From Incurvaria masculella (lineage: Eukaryota; Arthropoda; Insecta; Lepidoptera; Incurvariidae): DNA of 64,000 bases. Each line of letters begins with the position of its first letter. The first letter of the stretch is position 1. The notes beneath the pieces were generated by a model that searched no databases, was not told the DNA's origin, and saw nothing but the letters and a program-made list of their open reading frames with translations. Of this stretch, positions 33,308 through 45,600 are shown one piece after another. The stretch spans positions 1,240,001-1,304,000 of the forward strand of contig OX335663.1 of NCBI GenBank assembly GCA_946894095.1, in the 5' to 3' direction. Both the position numbers and the translations under genes were made by a program.

Positions 33308-35227
33308 CCAACCAACAAAACAAAACATATTATTTATATCATTTATTCTTTTCACGGAGTTTTCCTTCTGTTCATGTTATTAATGATTCTGTGCCGCCGA
33401 CAAAAACTACAAAAATCCGCCCGCCGAGCTATCTGCCAAGGTCATGTGACTTGTCCTGTTGCGACCCGTCCGCAATGGACGTACTGCAGACGCACGTTCC
33501 ACGGGGAGGCGGATATTTGCGGCCGCCCCAATACTCGTAGTGCCCGCTAGGCTTGAGAAGGAGAATTTAGCATAATTGCGTAACGGCAGTCGTGGCACAA
33601 TGGTTTTAGTGTCGTATTTTTGCTGCGAAGTTGAGAACCACACATATCGAAGTTCGGTTCCTGGAAACATCACTTTTTTATATTATAACAAATATTTTAT
33701 TTATTTATGATATTTTTATTTATTTATATCTTGCTAACCGAACGTTACTAACCAGTGTCAATTATTTCGGCTTTAGACCTCAATAACATTTGATTGAAAA
33801 TTATACAGCGCCATCTATGAAGTTCAGCTGATGCTCGTAGGAATTTGGTTCGGAACTTTGTTACTGTCGCGATCCCGAAAGCGATCTCCGCGTGCGGAGA
33901 GTCGTGCGGAGAGGCGTGCGCCCGCTTCGAAACATCGCAGCGGACTGAGGCTACCGAAATGGCGATAGATAGTCGCCAAGAGAACGAAAGGGAAAGGGAT
34001 ACTTTACGGTGCTCAGAAATTTTGTCGTATGTCCAAAATTCATTTTTTTGATGCTTTGAATGAAAAATTGTGTCCAAGTGCAACGATAATCATTCAAAAA
34101 TTTGAAAATCATGCTGCAAATATAATGTGAGATTACTAGCACTGTAATTAATACCAATTCTGAGAAATAAAGCATAATGTGAAAAAATCGACCTATTTTC
34201 GCGATTTTTTTCTATCGGGCCAATGTTATGCTATTGGAACAATAATCATTCAGATTAAGCGGATATAAGTGAAGTTTCATGTAACGCAATTTTAGCATGA
34301 TTAGTTCAATATTCTCTGAGAAATTAAGACAAAGCTAAGTGCGATTTAGCGTCATATGGAGCCTTAATAACACGACGGTCAGTGTACATGGATGGTTATT
34401 GATGTACATTAAAAAACCTTGTTAATACCAGAGAACGTATGAATAACGATATGCATATGTGGCCTTTTAACATTATTGTACTTTCCTATGTTTGTATAAT
34501 AAACAGTGAATTGTGAACCCAAATATATCTCTTAATTTCCCTGATTTCATATTATATTTTTCTAGGCAATCATAAATAATAAAGTAAAACCCACTTGATC
34601 AGCCAAATACGGCCCTTGCAGGTCTAAATAGAATAAGCAAATGTATATGTGTGGGTGCCGCTCTAATGCGTGAGTGAGAGTCCATAACGTCCTTATTTGG
34701 AAGGAACGAGACGGCGAACAGAATCCGTTTGTTGTGTGCGTAGGAGCGCAGCGACTTCTTCGAAATCTTTGGTTGTGTGTGCGTGCGATCTTGCGAATCT
34801 GAGCGAGCCACCTAAACCCGAAAGCTGTGCCGAAAGCGAGTGTTCAGCGAGAGAGAATAAGACGGCTATTGTTAGCGACTTTCTCTTATATATTCCGTTG
34901 TTAGGGATACCAGGATAGAAAATAAAGTAATTTGTTCTTTTCCGGGATTGTTTATTCGTAATTAGCTAGGTATTTGTCATCTTTTCTTTTTTGCTTTTAT
35001 CTAAAATTATTTTTATAAAGTGATCATAACGAATATAATGTGTTTAAAGCACTTGTGTTGATTATACAGAAAACGAAAATGTATTTAAGAAGCGGGTAAA
35101 TTTGAATGACATAACAGCAACATTGATACACTAAGCAAGGTGGTACGGAAATTTGTATGGAGATGTATTCTGATTGTCGGTCTATTGCTTTGGGGTATGT
35201 CGATGATCCTATCCATGTTTAGTTACA
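33308..35227. other. Unassigned, two GC-rich patches
   Basis: Patches at 33840-33990 and 34700-34860 are GC-rich in AT-rich surroundings; the second is followed by TATATATTC and AATAAAG. These could be promoter, LTR or exon remnants, but no match supports any of these. Confidence 0.35.
33581..33680 (+). other. Weak tRNA-like sequence
   Basis: TCGTGGCACAATGG and AAGTTCGGTTCCTGG resemble A and B boxes and TTTTTT follows, but stems are poor. Confidence 0.2.
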
Positions 35228-35405
35228 TAAATGACATGGCGTATACCACACCTACTGTCATATTAGCCCAACACATCTCTTAAGAACAAGGTGCCATGCC
35301 AGGACCTACGTTATATTGCTCGGTAACATTGAACTGGATCGAAAATACGAACAATGCAATAGTATTCATTATTATGAATGGCATTAGCCATCCAGTCATA
35401 TATAA
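35228..35405 (-). mobile_element. SINE family S, old subfamily fragment
   Basis: CATATTAGCCCAACACATCT, GGTGCCATGCCAGGACC and CATTGAACTGGATCG. Confidence 0.62.
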
Positions 35406-35746
35406 AAAAGGTGTAACCTATACAATACTTACATTTTCCTGGCTCACGCAAAACTTCGCAATAATTAAGAACATACATATTTTTACACAAAAATACATTT
35501 GAAGTCCATCCGTGAGAATGTTCAGCGCTGGAAATAATAAATTGAATTAATCCGTGAAATTACTATTTTGATAACAATTTTTCTACCAATCGAGTCTTGT
35601 TGGAGTGAGAAATCACCGACCAAGATAAGCGTGATACGTTATTTTTAAAAAAATGTTGTTTGTAATTACATGGCTATTTTGCATTGATTTCTATCATGTA
35701 TTACAACAACTTTACAATATATTTTTTTTCTCATATTTCTTTATAG

Positions 35747-35919
35747 AACTGGACATACATGATGTTAGACATAAAATTTTAACTCATTGCAAAGGGAGAC
35801 GTATGTTCGATAATGATGGCAATTTTTTTAGCTTTTTCAAAGGGCAAAAGTACGGCAAATCTGACATGCGGGAAAATAAATTGACCAGCGGTTATTTAAT
35901 TATCCAAAACCAGGCTTAA
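35747..35919 (+). CDS. Weak candidate terminal exon, unrecognised
   Basis: A pyrimidine tract ending TTTCTTTATAG precedes an open frame ELDIHDVRHKILTHCKGRRM, FDNDGNFFSFFKGQKYGKSD and MRENKLTSGYLIIQNQA, then TAA. I see no family and no partner exon; it may be chance. Confidence 0.15.
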
Positions 35920-35956
35920 CTAGCCTAACCTAAGATAACCTAACTTAACCGAACCT
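35917..35956 (-). repeat. Degenerate telomere-like CCTAA stretch
   Basis: CTAACCTAAGATAACCTAAC and further ACC/TAACC units in imperfect register. It may be a decayed interstitial telomeric block. Confidence 0.5.
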
Positions 35957-36419
35957 AACCTAGCCAAGCTGAGCGGTTTTTAACGACAAGTATTCTAAAA
36001 CATTCTCGATTCAAAAAGTTTAAACTAGCCATGGGTGGGTCGTTTCGGCTCCAAAGAAGAATGCAAAAGTCCGGAAATTCCAGAATGATCGAGAATAAAG
36101 GTTCAATGCTACTTTGAGAAACCGTCGAGAACTGCAAATATCGGGATTGGTTACAATTTCGCTCAGAATCGGCCAACATACACCTTTTAACTTTTTATAC
36201 CACACATTTAATTTTCTCGCTACTTCATCTCTCCTCATTTACTCGCACGCACACGCTCTCATTCGCATACACATCCTCCCTCATTGTCACTCTCCTACAC
36301 ACCCTCACACACACATACACACCCGCTGCTCATGTATTAAAGGACTTTGGAAAGAATGCGCTGAAAACCAGCTTCGCAGCAAAGAGTATATAACCGCTTT
36401 CGCAGCGTGCGTACCAGGT

Positions 36420-36788
36420 TTTTTTTTATGCGACCTGACATGGATGGCTAATACCACACAACTACCGAAGGAATTAGGTGCAATGCCAGAACCTTCCCTT
36501 TATGAGCACGGCTACATTGAACTGGATGGAAAACACGGACAATTTTTCATTGCCGCTTCGACCATCTTTTCATCCAGTGCGATGGTACCATCCCGGGTGG
36601 GCTTAAACCCTACCACCTAGTAGGGGAAGGGGACCTACAGTTTTACATGGATTCCGAACCATGGAGCAGCTCGCATTAGTGACGAAATGCACATATCGAA
36701 CTCTGAAAGAGAAAGACAGTGGTGCAAGTTGGTATTGAACCCGGGCCTCTGGTACGCTAGGCCAGTCCCCGCGCCACTAGGCTGAGAG
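36420..36788 (-). mobile_element. SINE family S, nearly full copy
   Basis: Runs from the T-rich tail end (TGCGACCTGACATGGATGGC) to the A box (GTCCCCGCGCCACTAGGC), inverted. Confidence 0.85.
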
Positions 36789-38063
36789 CATACCCATTCA
36801 GTGCAACACGACATAAGCCTCGAGGTCTAAAATTATAATAGTACATTATAAATAACTTGTGTTACTTTTTTTATTATTTTTTAGCGGGATGATTGACGAC
36901 TCGCTAGGCCGGAGTGAAACGCGTGCGTTCTGGTAGAAGGGCGTATATTCCATAGATAATATAATATTACTTGGTATATTCACTAAATAATTTCGCGCGT
37001 CGCAGCGCGCGTGGACTGAGGCGGGAGTAAACACCTATACATGTGTGTGTGCGGTATGCTTACAAAGCATGCCGCCACAATTTACTTGATCAATTAGTGT
37101 TCTATGTATTTTCGTGTGTTGTGGCTGAATAAACTATTTGTATTTGTATACCTTAATATGTGTAAAAAGCTGGGTGATTACGCCTACAGCTAGTATAATA
37201 CTACAGTTTTTTTATGTAACTGTACATGGATAGTTCATACCAAACCGACTCAAACCGTGATCAGTCAACCACTGAAAACTAGTTTGTATCAATGAAAAAC
37301 ATACAATTAGAATGACAAACCTGGCGAAGTTTCTTGTCAGACTGGACACGGATTTCTAGTATCACACCTACTGTCCTGATATTAGCCCAGCACACCTAAG
37401 GAACTAGGTGCCATGCCAGGGCCTTCCTTATATTGCACAGCTACATTGAACTTGATGGACAATACAGACGATTCTCTATTACTTAATAAGTTATATAGAA
37501 AAAATTTTTTCGATAAAGATAACCTGCTCTACTTACTACCAATGGGCCAAGATATGTTCGGTGAAGCCATTAAATAGTAAGTTTCTTGATCTTCTGTTTT
37601 GATTAGCGAGGTATTTTTTCAAGTTGCATTTAAATTAAAATAATTAAAAAAACTCCCATCATAGACATGCGGCTAGGTTATTTAGATAACAATAAAAATG
37701 CATTTTTTTTATTTAATGGGTATGTATATTTCAATAAGTTTTTTCTTACAACTGTAAAAGTATTGGCTATATTACAATAACAATGAAAAATTATAACAAG
37801 TACAACATGTATATTGGCCGTAAATTATTATTTGCATGTGAAATTATTTTTCTTCACTGACACTGCAATTTCACTATCTTGAATAAAAACCAAACAGCCA
37901 TACATTCTATAGACAACACACAGCTTGCATTATTATAATCATGAGACCAGTTGCACATAAGTCATTCAACTTCCAAATTGAATGAATTCTCACAAATCCA
38001 TACCAATTCAAACTAATATTATAAATGCGAAAGTAATCTGTCTGTCTGTTGCCTTTTCACGCC
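36789..38063. other. Unassigned apart from a SINE piece
   Basis: AT-rich; a SINE-tail-like TATGTAACTGTACATGGATA at 37215 may belong to the piece at 37340. Confidence 0.4.
37340..37480 (-). mobile_element. SINE family S, old subfamily fragment
   Basis: ATATTAGCCCAGCACACC, GTGCCATGCCAGGGCCTTCC and GCACAGCTACATTGAACTTG. Confidence 0.62.
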
Positions 38064-38439
38064 TTAAGGTCGGCCCGTAAGCACCCGAAAATTTCGCCTC
38101 CCATACAAACGTAGTTTACTAATCATTTGAAAACCAATGTTCCAACTTACTTGATATTTGGTATCTAATATTAGGCTACAAATATCTGTGTCTGCATGTC
38201 TTTGTTTTTTCGGTAAATGTATTCTGGGTCAAACCATAGAGAAAACAAAATTCGTATGAAGATTTTCTTTTTGTTTTCATTTCATTCGGTTTGGATTTTT
38301 CAAAAAAACAAAAGCATGCAGAGACAGATATTTGTTACCTGATATTAGATATTAAATATCAATTTAATTAGAATAGCGGTTTCCAAATTATTAGTAAACT
38401 ACGTTTGTATGGGGAGCATAGCTTACGGGCCGTTCTTAA
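38064..38439 (+). mobile_element. TTAA MITE family E, copy 1
   Basis: Ends read TTAAGGTCGGCCCGTAAGC and GCTTACGGGCCGTTCTTAA. The whole 376-bp element is a near palindrome, with arms sharing CATACAAACGTAGTTTACTA and its reverse. Confidence 0.85.
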
Positions 38440-39202
38440 CCGCTGAACCAATTTTGATGAATTTAGGTATAGAGACAGTTTGGACCTTGGGGAACGACTT
38501 ATGCTACCTTTGTGGCGAAAATTTAACTCGAAATGGATTAAATGGGAATGAAACTCATATAATATCCAAGAAATCATTCAGAACAACATCAGTCGTAAAC
38601 GACATTGACCCGAGCGGAGGCGGGTACCTCAGCTAGCACTTAATAATGCCACAAATTACACACATTACATGCAATATGTGATATAGCTGTTCTCTGTAAT
38701 TCATGGTAATGTAATAACTGTCACGAAGAAATTATTTTTTCCCCGTGATGTAAACAACTAACGACAAGCTTCACATTTAACTGGAGAGTAAGAAATAAAT
38801 AGACTGTATATATTTATTAAAATAGACAAAAGTTTAACTACAATTATGCACAGAAGTCAAATGATTTATTATTCAATAATATGCCTATCGTATAACACGA
38901 GTTTTTATAACATTAGGTGAGCTTATTTACCTTACAATAATAAATAATCTTGAATTCAGACTAAATAAAATGGCGTATATAGTCCTAGGCATAAAATAAT
39001 TTTACTTTATGCATATGTATACCCAGTTTTTTTTAGATTTGAGCTCCATCATCTGGAAAAAAAATAATAGATGATTACTATGGGTCTATAATATATTAAA
39101 AACGGCCAGTAGCCAACCCGTGACAAATGCGGTCCCTCATATTGGTAACCATAATGTATAACTGCATACAGATGGGATTCCCAAACATTCAAAGTATGAT
39201 GA
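38440..39202. other. Unassigned
   Basis: AT-rich, no feature recognised. Confidence 0.4.
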
Positions 39203-39396
39203 TTACCGCATAGGATGAGGTTATGGTTGGAAGTGGCAATGAAAAATTGTTCGTGTTTTTCATCCAGTTCGGTGTAGCCGTAGTTATAAAGGGAAGGTCC
39301 TGGCATGGCACCAAATTCCTTTGGGAATGCGGTGTATTGGGCTAATATGACGGTAGATGGGCGGCGTTAGCCATCCATGTCAGGTTCTATAAAAAA
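39203..39396 (+). mobile_element. SINE family S, 3' half
   Basis: Body and tail only (GGCAATGAAAAATTGTTCGT to CCATGTCAGGTTCTATAAAA). It is just downstream of the decayed Vps28 exon. Confidence 0.8.
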
Positions 39397-39437
39397 GTGA
39401 TTATGGTGAAATTGGTATAAAATGGGCCGCATGTTAA

Positions 39438-39530
39438 GGACCCCGTTGAACGTGCCCCACGAGTACTCCTGGTCAAAGATCAGCTGCCGCGCCTACGACT
39501 TGAGCAGCTCGTCCTACACCAACATGTCAG
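39438..39530 (-). pseudogene. Decayed duplicate of the Vps28 terminal exon
   Basis: Read on the minus strand this stretch aligns with the true last exon from MSASDEL to FNKVL; recognisable parts are ARQLIFDQEYSW and TFNGVL. It has lost the frame's integrity: TAG codons fall where SASD and S(Q)V should be. It starts 29 bp past the real stop codon and shows no usable acceptor. It is probably a local tandem duplication that decayed, not a retrocopy, since only this exon is present. Confidence 0.8.
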
Positions 39531-39559
39531 AAGATTGCTACTCACCACAGCCGGCAACA

Positions 39560-39688
39560 CTAGTTATGGAGCACCTTGTTGAACGCGCCGTACGAGCACT
39601 CCAAGTCGAAGATCAATTGCCGAACCTGCGACTCGGATAACTCGTCCGACGCTGACATCTCGCCGAGCGTGTTCAGCCATTCTTCCAC
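39560..39688 (-). CDS. Vps28: Vps28 terminal exon
   Basis: Encodes 42 residues, VEEWLNTLGEMSASDELSES, QVRQLIFDLECSYGAFNKVL and HN, then TAG. The acceptor is gctgacag. A decayed copy of most of this exon lies just downstream. Confidence 0.95.
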   Translation of the reverse strand: MEEWLNTLGEMSASDELSESQVRQLIFDLECSYGAFNKVLHN

Positions 39689-42600
39689 CTGTCAGCAAAG
39701 AAAAAAAAGTTGAATGGATTAAATATATAATTTTAAAGAATCCATACAAACTAACATACGTTCTAAAATGGTTATTCGGTCATCAAACAAAAATCAATAA
39801 ATAACACAATTTAACACTGGATAATGACAGAGAAATAACATCAGCAAAGAAATACAAATAACCACTTTATAACAACCACCATAAATACAGCAAGAAATTA
39901 TTATCAACAGGGTTAATCATGAAATAAGACAGTCCCTAGAACACCACCAGTCCTGCTCAGCAGCCTTCTTAGACATCCAACAGGCGTTTGATAAGTAATG
40001 GCACAAGGGCCTCCTGTACAAATTAAAGAAAAATATTCCACACAACTTTTTTAACCTGGTGGAATCATATTTGGAAGGTAGAATATTTTAAGTTGACATC
40101 AATGACAGTCATTAAGACTTCCATGAAATAAGAGCTGGTGTCCCACAAGGACCAGACTTGGGTTCAGTATTGTATATTATATTTTAGCAGATCTACCAAA
40201 TAACCCCAACATTTTAAAGCCACGTTTGCAGATGATATGTATTGACTCAAATCCTGATAAGCTACAGATCCATCTCAACCGAACAAATTGGTGGTCGCAG
40301 TCACTTTCTCATTCTTGTCTCCAAAACATTATAAAACGTGGTTAAGTGATGCACTGCAATGTCTACAGTAATAAAAATGTCCTGGTCCATCATAAATCTA
40401 CATAAAACTTCTAACATAGACATTTTAATAGACAGGTCTCTTAGTGGACAACGGAAGACACAGCCAGCACGTTTTGCATTTCATCAACCTCTGGAACACA
40501 GCTCAAGCTTCTTACTTCTACACCTGATGACTGAAAAGATAGGTCCCAAACTGCAATTAAGCTATTTGATAAAAGCAAAACATATAAAGACCTAACCTAA
40601 AAAGAATGAATGGCATTCACCTTAAGTTTTCCCTCGAAGTCGTCTGGCAGCATCGCCAGCCGGTCCATGGTGTCGCGAAGGTCGCGCAGCTCCGGTTGGA
40701 TCATGTCCATCGCCTTGATCTCCAGCCGAAGTTTGTCCATGAGGGTTATGAAAAGCTGTGGACGGATGCTCAGGTTAATTTGGTACAAACTTACAACCTA
40801 TTAATCCACCCTGGGTAGAACCACATTTAAGTGACGGATTGACGAAGTGGTAATGAAAATTGTCCATGTTTTCCTTGTATGATGTAATTTTAGATTGGAA
40901 AAGATGCTGGCAGAATTGTGCTATATTTGACAGTGATTACTTTGAAGGGGACCGAGGGAATATATTCATATTAGGGAGTTAGTAAAGTTTTTTACAAACT
41001 GATTATGGTGCTGTCTCTTCAATAAACACACAACTATTGTTGTTAACAATATTATTTCCGCCTACAGAATGAAGATCATAGATAAATAAATAAATAAGAG
41101 GAACAGCAAATCTGATTTTGTGTAGGTGCAGACTCCCACTTATGTCCCGCCGTCGCCGTCTCTCCGGATTAGCTGTTTCTGTCATTTATTTATTTATGAT
41201 ACTCATTGTTATTACAAACAATTCGCGTCCGTCTGTCCGTCTGTCTGTCACAGGGCTGTATCTCATGAACCGTAACAGGCAGACAGCTGAAATTTTCACA
41301 GAGTGTGTATTTCTTTTGCCACTATAAAACCAAGTAGTAAAAATAAGAAACAAATAAAAATTAAAGGTGGCCCCCTGGCCTCCCCGTACAAGAAACGCGA
41401 TTTCTTTGGGTCAAATTTTGTATAATCGTACGGAAACACTTCGTGCGCGAAAAAATAGAGGAGACATCATATGCTTGAGAAAACAATGTCCACATACAGA
41501 GACGATCTCCGCGATGTACTTGTTGGTGTTGCCCTTGTCGTCCTTCACGAGGTTCGGCTTGTTCTCCCTGATGCGCTCCAGCGCCGCCGGGCAGTCCAGC
41601 TGCGAACACGGCGAGCGATCCATTTCACATTGGCAAAGTACATGAACTGTTTTAGCTTGGTTTTCACCAAGTGCCGATTGATTTTAATTGACACTTAAAG
41701 GGCATTTATTACTATAGTGCTGATTATCTTGTGCTTGTATCTATTGCGAGATGGTAAGAAAGGCCCTTTAATGTACGGATTAAGCCAATCACTACTTGGT
41801 GGAAAAGACCCTTAGGGCGGATTTTTCAATGGTCAAATAAACAGCCAGATAACTATTCGACGGATTTATTTACGCTTCTGCTTACCCATCCGATACAGTA
41901 AGTCCATATGTTTATTAGTAAAATTATAGTCAGATAATTGTGATAGAAGATATAATTCTCCGGCAATGACTATCCATCTTTTTGACAAACGTGAATTTGT
42001 ACTATCAGTCCGATAACTATTTTCTGAGGACTGAAAAATCGGCCCTTAGCCCCGGTTGCACGAAGAGACAACCAAGTTTATCAATGTTCAAACACGTCAC
42101 TTTTAGTGATCCTCATAGAGTTCCTTCCATACTGTCCACACAAATCGACGTGTTTGATCATACTTTGACGTTGATTTTGATTTTTTGTTTGTTCGTGCAC
42201 TCGGCCCTTAGTGTCATAAAGAGGGTTAATCCCTTAAGAACGGCCCGTAAGCTATGCTCCCCATACAAACGTAGTTTACTAATCATTTGGAAACCGCTAT
42301 TCCAATTAAATTGATATTTAATATCTAATATCAGGTAACAAATATCTGTGTCTGCATGCTTTTGTTTTTTTGAAAAATCCAATCCGAATGAAATGAAAGC
42401 AAAAAGAAAATCTTCATACAAATTTAGTTTTCTCTGTGGTTTGACCCAGAATACATTTACCGAAAAAACAACGACATGCAGACACAGATATTTATAGCCT
42501 AATATTAGATACCAAATATCAAGTAAGTTATCAAATTATTAGTAAACTACGTTTGTATGGGAGGCGAAATTTTCTGATGATTACGGGGCGACCTTAAGTT

Positions 42601-45600
42601 GGTACTAGCCAAAATGTAAAGGTTGCCAAGCAACCCCAAGTAAACTAGCTCAGTCTGTAATTAGAAATAGCATTATTAAAATAGATAATAGAGTTTGAAT
42701 TGTTTTTGCTTATTTTTGTTTACACTATTCATAAGAAAAATATTATACAGAAGGGATCCATTGTTAAACTTAAAAATATCTAAATGCAATCGGAATATTC
42801 TTTTGTATATAAATATATTCTTTACATAGCAACTCACAGTCTCTCAAAGATAAAATTCTAAAAATCGTTTTATGAAGCAAACATATTGAGAACCATTTGA
42901 AGTAGATATAGACATACCCGAAACTTGTTCACAAATGTGTCGATAGTCGGGAAGTCTTCGCCTTGCACTTGCTTCAGTGCCACCTTGTACTGTCAACAAA
43001 CAAGAACACATTCATTCCGACAATCACCAAGTGCTCATAAAGGGAAGGCACCATGACACCTTATTCCTTCGGGAATGTGGTGTATTGGGCTAATATCATA
43101 ACGGTAGTTGTGTGGTATTAGCCATCCATGTCAGGTCGCATGAAAAAAAAATCAGAGCGCAAAATCTGTTAGAGAAGGCTCACACCGAGACACAACGTGG
43201 CAAGCACTTTTTAAGTTGGCAATAGAACGCAAACTATATCTACGTTCACGATCATAAAATGGGCCTATGCGCCCCACTTATGTTGTTATTGTACTGTGTT
43301 TACTTTTGTAAATTGTTTTTTTCGTGGCGTATTAAAGAATCATTATTTTGCCCTTTGAAATAGTAATAAACGAGGAAATGTCTAGGATGATGTTGCCAGT
43401 ATACCAAACGCATCGTTCGTCTACTAACCCACTCTTACTAACCCTGAAGATTGCAAAGATGAATCCCTGCAAATAAGTGCAAATATTTTCTTTTGTCTTT
43501 TAAATTTTCGTATACTGTAATATCAGACTTTTATATAATTTGCATTCATAATGATTATATTAATTCGGTCTAATTGAGTTTCTAGACATACAAGAAAACT
43601 AGCACAGTACATTTTATTTATACCTGTGTGACAACCATAGATAAAACGAAAGGAGATATGGCATCGAACGCATCTACTATGAAACCCGCTGTCTCCAATT
43701 TTCAAAAACTACTAACCCAACTTTAACGTACATGCCACATGCAAACATAGTCGCAGACGTATTGGAGGGTTTGTGTGGGTGGGAACTGAGTTGACGAACG
43801 CTATTTTAGAGCACATTCGCGCGCGGTGGCGATGTTTCGACTGTGTGGCCTACGACGTTCCGCTGGATTCATGGTCATTTCACATTACATAAGCCCAGTA
43901 AGTTAAAGTTGTCTCATTGGGTAGGCACGTTTTGTCTCTCTCTGACTAGCGGTAGTGATGCTTGAGAAGGAGTTCTCACTCCCACACTGTGTTAGTCTTG
44001 TAAGCACAGCGCACTAGTGCTACGTTTGTGGTTAAAGCCAATAAACACCTGCACGAGCAGCCGCGAGCAAGCGGCCGTGTACTCCTGCGGCTTGACGCAG
44101 TCCCTCATGTAGGCCTTCTCCAGGTGCTGCAGAGTGCTCACCACCGCGTACAGCTCCGCCATATTGTCGTGCCTGTCGCAAGACACTATACCATCACACA
44201 TTTAGGTAACCAAGGTGGACAGAGCCATCGAGCTGTGCAGAAAGTACCTGGATAATTTACTATTGATGTTTAGCCAATAAAGAATTTGTTGACCTATTCA
44301 TTATTTAAACAAAATAAAAATTAATGCAGTTAATGGTAAGTCCAGTTTTGGGTATGGAAAATAAATATCTTCCGATATCTACATAGTGTCGGTAACATAA
44401 AAATATTCAAAAACAATCCAAAAATTGTTGTTCACATTTATTATTACAACTTTAAAAGGTTAGGCCAATAGTGCGACGAGACTTCCATTTTTATTTGTTT
44501 AACTTCCTTTTTTATTCTTTTCCAATACTGAGCCTCACATCAGGTGCCACGAAAGACAGGCTTTGCCTAGTTCGGGTACTTGTACAATCAAACTCATTTG
44601 TATCTTCATGCAGGGCCTGTGTTGCCACTGTCTGTTTCGCTTATTTCATACTATTCACTACACTAGATTCATGATTTATGTAATTTCTGGTCTTGTGTTT
44701 TTGTTATTTTTTCAAATGAGACTGCATGTAATTTCAATATGTGTTAAAATATAGATAAATAAATAAATTACGAACAGAGGATTATCTATGAAAACTCCAT
44801 AAACCGATTGTTGACATATGTATTTATTACTACGTAACGACATGCCCAAACACAAAAAGCGGTGTCTTATGTATCGGCGACACCACTTTGGCGCTAGTGA
44901 GTTATTATTTAAGTGACAACCCTAACACTCGATGGGGGGAAGGTATTTATCTAAAAAATCGCCTGAGTTGAGTTCTGCCGTGGCCCCGGTCGCACAGCTA
45001 TATATCTACTGTGGTATAAAGCAATATACAGTACGATTAAGGATGTTCAGATCCATACAATGTTTTTTTACACAGAACGCAAAAAGTATTGCACTTTAAG
45101 GCACGAATTCGTCAAAAATATTAAATATAGCCATAGTAGTTGCAGCGAAAACATATTCACAATTTCAGGTTTAATGGTTTCGTTGTAATTGCCGATTAGA
45201 AGTTTTACACCGTTAGATGGCGTTGTTAAATAAAAATCGTATTTAAATAAATTGTAACAAAACCAATAATCCTGAAATTGTGAAATTGTTTTCGCTGCAA
45301 GTAATATGACTATATTAAACTTTTATTATTAATTCGTGGCTTAAAGTGCAATATTTTTTGCGTTAAGTGTGCATACAACTTTATATGGGTCGGAACAGCC
45401 TTAAAGCAAATCTGTTTACTTTAAAAAAAAATGTAGGTTTCACAAACTGTTGGTTCTTTATTTGTGCTTTAGAAAAACTCACGCAAAGCTTAAGTTTGGA
45501 GAATCACCCTGTAAGACAGCTTGACTTACTGGACCTTCAAGTGTGACGATGGAGCAACAGTCAATGCAACTTTGCAAGCTAAAATGCAATAAGAACTTAC

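Noticed and set aside
33840..34920. LTR retrotransposon, from two GC-rich patches with a TATATA and AATAAA
   Set aside because: The patches are not repeats of each other and no gag or pol frame lies near.
35917..35956. True telomere end
   Set aside because: Imperfect units followed on both sides by ordinary sequence; at best an old internal block.
36114..36620. 168-codon plus frame
   Set aside because: The C-terminal part is the inverted SINE and the N-terminal part a CA-rich simple sequence; similar SINE frames occur at 63365-63613 and 4907-5089.
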